From Panopea generosa (Eukaryota; Mollusca; Bivalvia; Adapedonta; Hiatellidae): a stretch of DNA of 64,000 nt. The stretch lies in the NCBI GenBank assembly GCA_029582155.1, contig CM055906.1, positions 62,001-126,000 on the forward strand, in the 5' to 3' direction. A program made the translations under genes and the position numbers. Below the pieces are notes generated by a model. The model was not told where the DNA came from. It did no database searches and saw only the letters and a list, made by a program, of their open reading frames with translations. Positions 61,103-64,000 of this stretch are shown here, piece by piece (the stretch's first letter is position 1; each line of letters begins with the position of its first letter).

Positions 61103-62440
61103 GATTCCGAACCCGAGTAAACTACATGTAGCAGACCATAAATACTATGTGCTTCTGAACCCGAGTAAGCTACATGTAACAGACCATAAATACTATGTGC
61201 TTCTGAACAGTAGTAAGCTACATGTAACAGACCATAAATACTATGTGATTCCGAACCCGAGTAAACTACATGTAGCAGACCATAAATACTATGTGCTTCT
61301 GAACCCGAGTAAGCTACATGTAACAGACCATAAATACTATGTGCTTCTGAACCGGAGTAAGCTACATGTAACAGACCATAAATACTATGTGCTTCTGAAC
61401 AGGAGTAAGCTACATGTAACAGACCATAAATACTATGTGATTCCGAACCCGAGTAAACTACATGTAGCAGACCATAAATACTATGTGCTTCTGAACCCGA
61501 GTAAGCTACATGTAACAGACCATAAATACTATGTGCTTCTGAACAGGAGTAAGCTACATGTAACAGACCATAAATACTATGTGATTCCGAACCCGAGTAA
61601 ACTACATGTAGCAGACCATAAATACTATGTGCTTCTGAACCCGAGTAAGCTACATGTAACAGACCATAAATACTATGTGCTTCTGAACCGGAGTAAGCTA
61701 CATGTAACAGACCATAAATACTATGTGCTTCTGAACAGGAGTAAGCTACATGTAACAGACCATAAATACTATGTGATTCCGAACCCGAGTAAACTACATG
61801 TAGCAGACCATAAATACTATGTGCTTCTGAACCCGAGTAAGCTACATGTAACAGACCATAAATACTATGTGCTTCTGAACAGGAGTAAGCTACATGTAAC
61901 AGACCATAAATACTATGTGATTCCGAACCCGAGTAAACTACATGTAGCAGACCATAAATACTATGTGCTTCTGAACCCGAGTAAGCTACATGTAACAGAC
62001 CATAAATACTATGTGCTTCTGAACCGGAGTAAGCTACATGTAACAGACCATAAATACTATGTGCTTCTGAACAGGAGTAAGCTACATGTAACAGACCATA
62101 AATACTATGTGATTCCGAACCCGAGTAAACTACATGTAGCAGACCATAAATACTATGTGCTTCTGAACCCGAGTAAGCTACATGTAACAGACCATAAATA
62201 CTATGTGCTTCTGAACAGGAGTAAGCTACATGTAACAGACCATAAATACTATGTGATTCCGAACCCGAGTAAACTACATGTAGCAGACCATAAATACTAT
62301 GTGCTTCTGAACCCGAGTAAGCTACATGTAACAGACCATAAATACTATGTGCTTCTGAACCGGAGTAAGCTACATGTAACAGACCATAAATACTATGTGC
62401 TTCTGAACCCGAGTAAGCTACATGTAACAGACCATAAATA
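61103..62440. repeat. 336-bp super-repeat (7 units, 3+4) in minisatellite C
   Basis: The unit GATTCCGAACCCGAGTAAAC, followed by TACATGTAGC, occurs at 61103, 61247, 61439, 61583, 61775, 61919, 62111 and 62255. The spacing alternates 144 and 192 bp, so blocks of three and four units alternate with a true period of 336 bp. Confidence 0.9.
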
Positions 62441-64000
62441 CTATGTGCTTCCGAACCCTAGTAAGCTACATGTAACAGACCATAAATACTATGTGTTTCG
62501 GAACCCGAGTAAGCTACATGTAACAGACCATAAATACTATATATGTGCTTCTGAACCCGAGTAAGCTGCATGTAACGGACCATAAATATTATGTGTTTCC
62601 GAACCCGAGTAAGCTACATGTAACAGACCATAAATACTATGTGCTTCCGAACCCGAGTAAGCTACATGTAGCAAACCATAAATACTATGTGCTTCTGAAC
62701 CCGAGTAAGCTACATGTAACAGACCATAAATACTATGTGATTCCGAACCGGAGTAAGCTACATGTAACAGACCATAAATACGATGTGCGTCCTAACCCGA
62801 GTAAGCTACATGTAGCAGACCATAAATACTATGTGATTCTGAACCCGAGTAAGCTACATGTAACAGATCATAAATACTATGTGATTCCGAACCGGAGTAA
62901 GCTACATGTAACAGACCATAAATACTATGTGCTTCCGAACCCGAGTAAGCTACATGTAACAGACCATAAATACTATGTGCGTCCTAACCCGAGTAAGCTA
63001 CATGTAACAGACCATAAATACTATGTGCTTCTGAACCAGAGTAAGCTACATGTAACGGACCATAAATACTATGTGCTTCCGAACCCGAGTAAGCTACATG
63101 TAGCAGACCATAAATACTATGTGTTTCCGAACCCGAGTAAGCTACATGTAACAGACCATAAATACTATGTGTTTCCGAACCCGAGTAAGCTACATGTAAC
63201 AGACCATAAATACTATGTGTTTCCGAACCGGACTAAGCTACATGTAACAGATCATAAATACTATGTGCTTCCGAACCCGAGTAAGCTACATGTAACGGGC
63301 CATAAATACTATGTGCTTCCGAACCGGACTAAGCTACATGTAACAGATCATAAATACTATGTGTTTCCGAACCCGAGTAAGCTACATGTAACAGACCATA
63401 AATACTATGTGCTTCTGAACCCGAGTAAGCTACATGTAACAGACCATAAATACTTTGTGCTTCCGAACCCGAGTAACCTACATGTAACAGACCATAAATA
63501 CTATGTGCTTCTGAACCCGAGTAACCTACATGTAACAGACCATAAATACTATGTGCTTCCGAACCGCAGTAAGCTACATGTAACAGACCATAAATACTAT
63601 GTGCTTCTGAACCGGAGTTAGCTACATGTAACAGACCATAAATACTATGTGCGTCCTAACTCGAGTAAGCAGCATGTAACAGACCATAAATACTATGTGC
63701 TTCTGAACCCGAGTAAACTACATGTAACGGACCATAAATACTATGTGCTTCTGAACCCGAGTAAGCTACATGTAACAGACCATAAATACTATGTGCTTCT
63801 GAACCCGAGTAAACTACATATAACAGACCATAAATACTATGTGCTTCCGAACCCGAGTAAACTACATATAACAGACCATAAATACTATTTGCTTCCGAAC
63901 CCGACTAAGCTACATGTAACAGACCATAAATACTATGTGCTTCGGAACCCGAGTAAGCTACATGTAACAGACCATAAATACTTTGTGCTTCCGAACCCGA

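Larger units (their letters stand above)
54556..64000. repeat. Minisatellite C: 48-bp unit, about 195 copies
   Basis: The unit is GTAACAGACCATAAATACTA, then TGTGCTTCCGAACCCGAGTA, then AGCTACAT (48 bp, 16 codons). It continues past the window end. Because 48 is divisible by three, long frames stay open on both strands: on the plus strand VTDHKYYVLPNPSKLH repeats up to 631 codons, on the minus strand VAYSGSEAHSIYGLLH up to 375. Substitutions mostly change the amino acid (CTTCCG/CTTCTG/GATTCCG/CGTCCT), stops recur (AAATAATATGTG), and single-base deletions occur in the first kilobase. These all argue against a selected protein. No start with signal or exon context was found. I treat it as non-coding satellite. 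Confidence 0.95.

Noticed and set aside
55430..62564. Genes for long 16-residue repeat proteins (542, 631 and 358 codons on plus, 375 and 339 on minus)
   Set aside because: Open on both strands, unit length 48 bp, residue-changing substitutions, repeated stops and no exon or promoter context. These are satellite by-products.
37205..64000. Common origin of minisatellites B and C (shared ACATGTAA word)
   Set aside because: Beyond the 8-base word the units do not align in either orientation.

Overview
The window is eukaryotic and most likely from a bivalve (or other lophotrochozoan) mollusc. The evidence is AT-rich intron-bearing DNA, tRNA-derived SINE heads, many short inverted-repeat elements (MITEs), interspersed repeats with GTCCGTCG-type ends of a kind I associate with bivalve genomes, and two gene families common in invertebrate genomes (a Mutator-like transposase and a His-Me finger, homing-endonuclease-like zinc protein). 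The organism call is inference. Two 500-N blocks (9205-9704, 36705-37204) are assembly gaps of conventional length.

Layout. 1-7429 is an AT-rich complex satellite of about 300-bp monomers in higher-order blocks, running off the left edge. 7430-9204 holds a last exon resembling the C-terminus of hAT-type transposase/ZNF862-like proteins and a MITE. 11322-14876 holds a plausible multi-exon plus-strand gene for a His-Me finger protein, with one frameshift. A decayed minus-strand Mutator-like transposase (12746-14387) sits inside its large intron. 17895-18479 has two phase-compatible exons of a protein I cannot name. They are followed, about 20-30 bp after the splice donor, by an 18.2-kb minisatellite with a 53-bp unit (18499-36704), a gap, and a second minisatellite with a 47-bp unit (37205-41472). 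41473-47553 is filled with SINEs, MITEs and other interspersed repeats. 47554-50034 holds further exons ending in a broken protein kinase domain. These may be the 3' part of the gene begun at 17895, which would put about 23 kb of minisatellite in one intron. 50035-54550 is non-coding with SINE copies and one possible small secreted-peptide exon on the minus strand. 54556-64000 is a third minisatellite with a 48-bp (16-codon) unit running off the right edge.

The long open frames in the right-hand 9 kb and in the 3' edge of the first minisatellite come from unit lengths divisible by three (48 and 54 bp). I do not regard them as genes. No intact conventional protein-coding gene is certain in the window: each recognisable coding region carries at least one frameshift, in-frame stop or missing part, or is a lone exon.

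The most unusual points are: the opposite-strand pairing of a His-Me finger gene with a Mutator-like transposase; the possible satellite-swollen intron of a decayed kinase gene; and the layered higher-order structure of the minisatellites (2469-bp, 2060-bp, 638-bp, 391-bp and 336-bp super-units).
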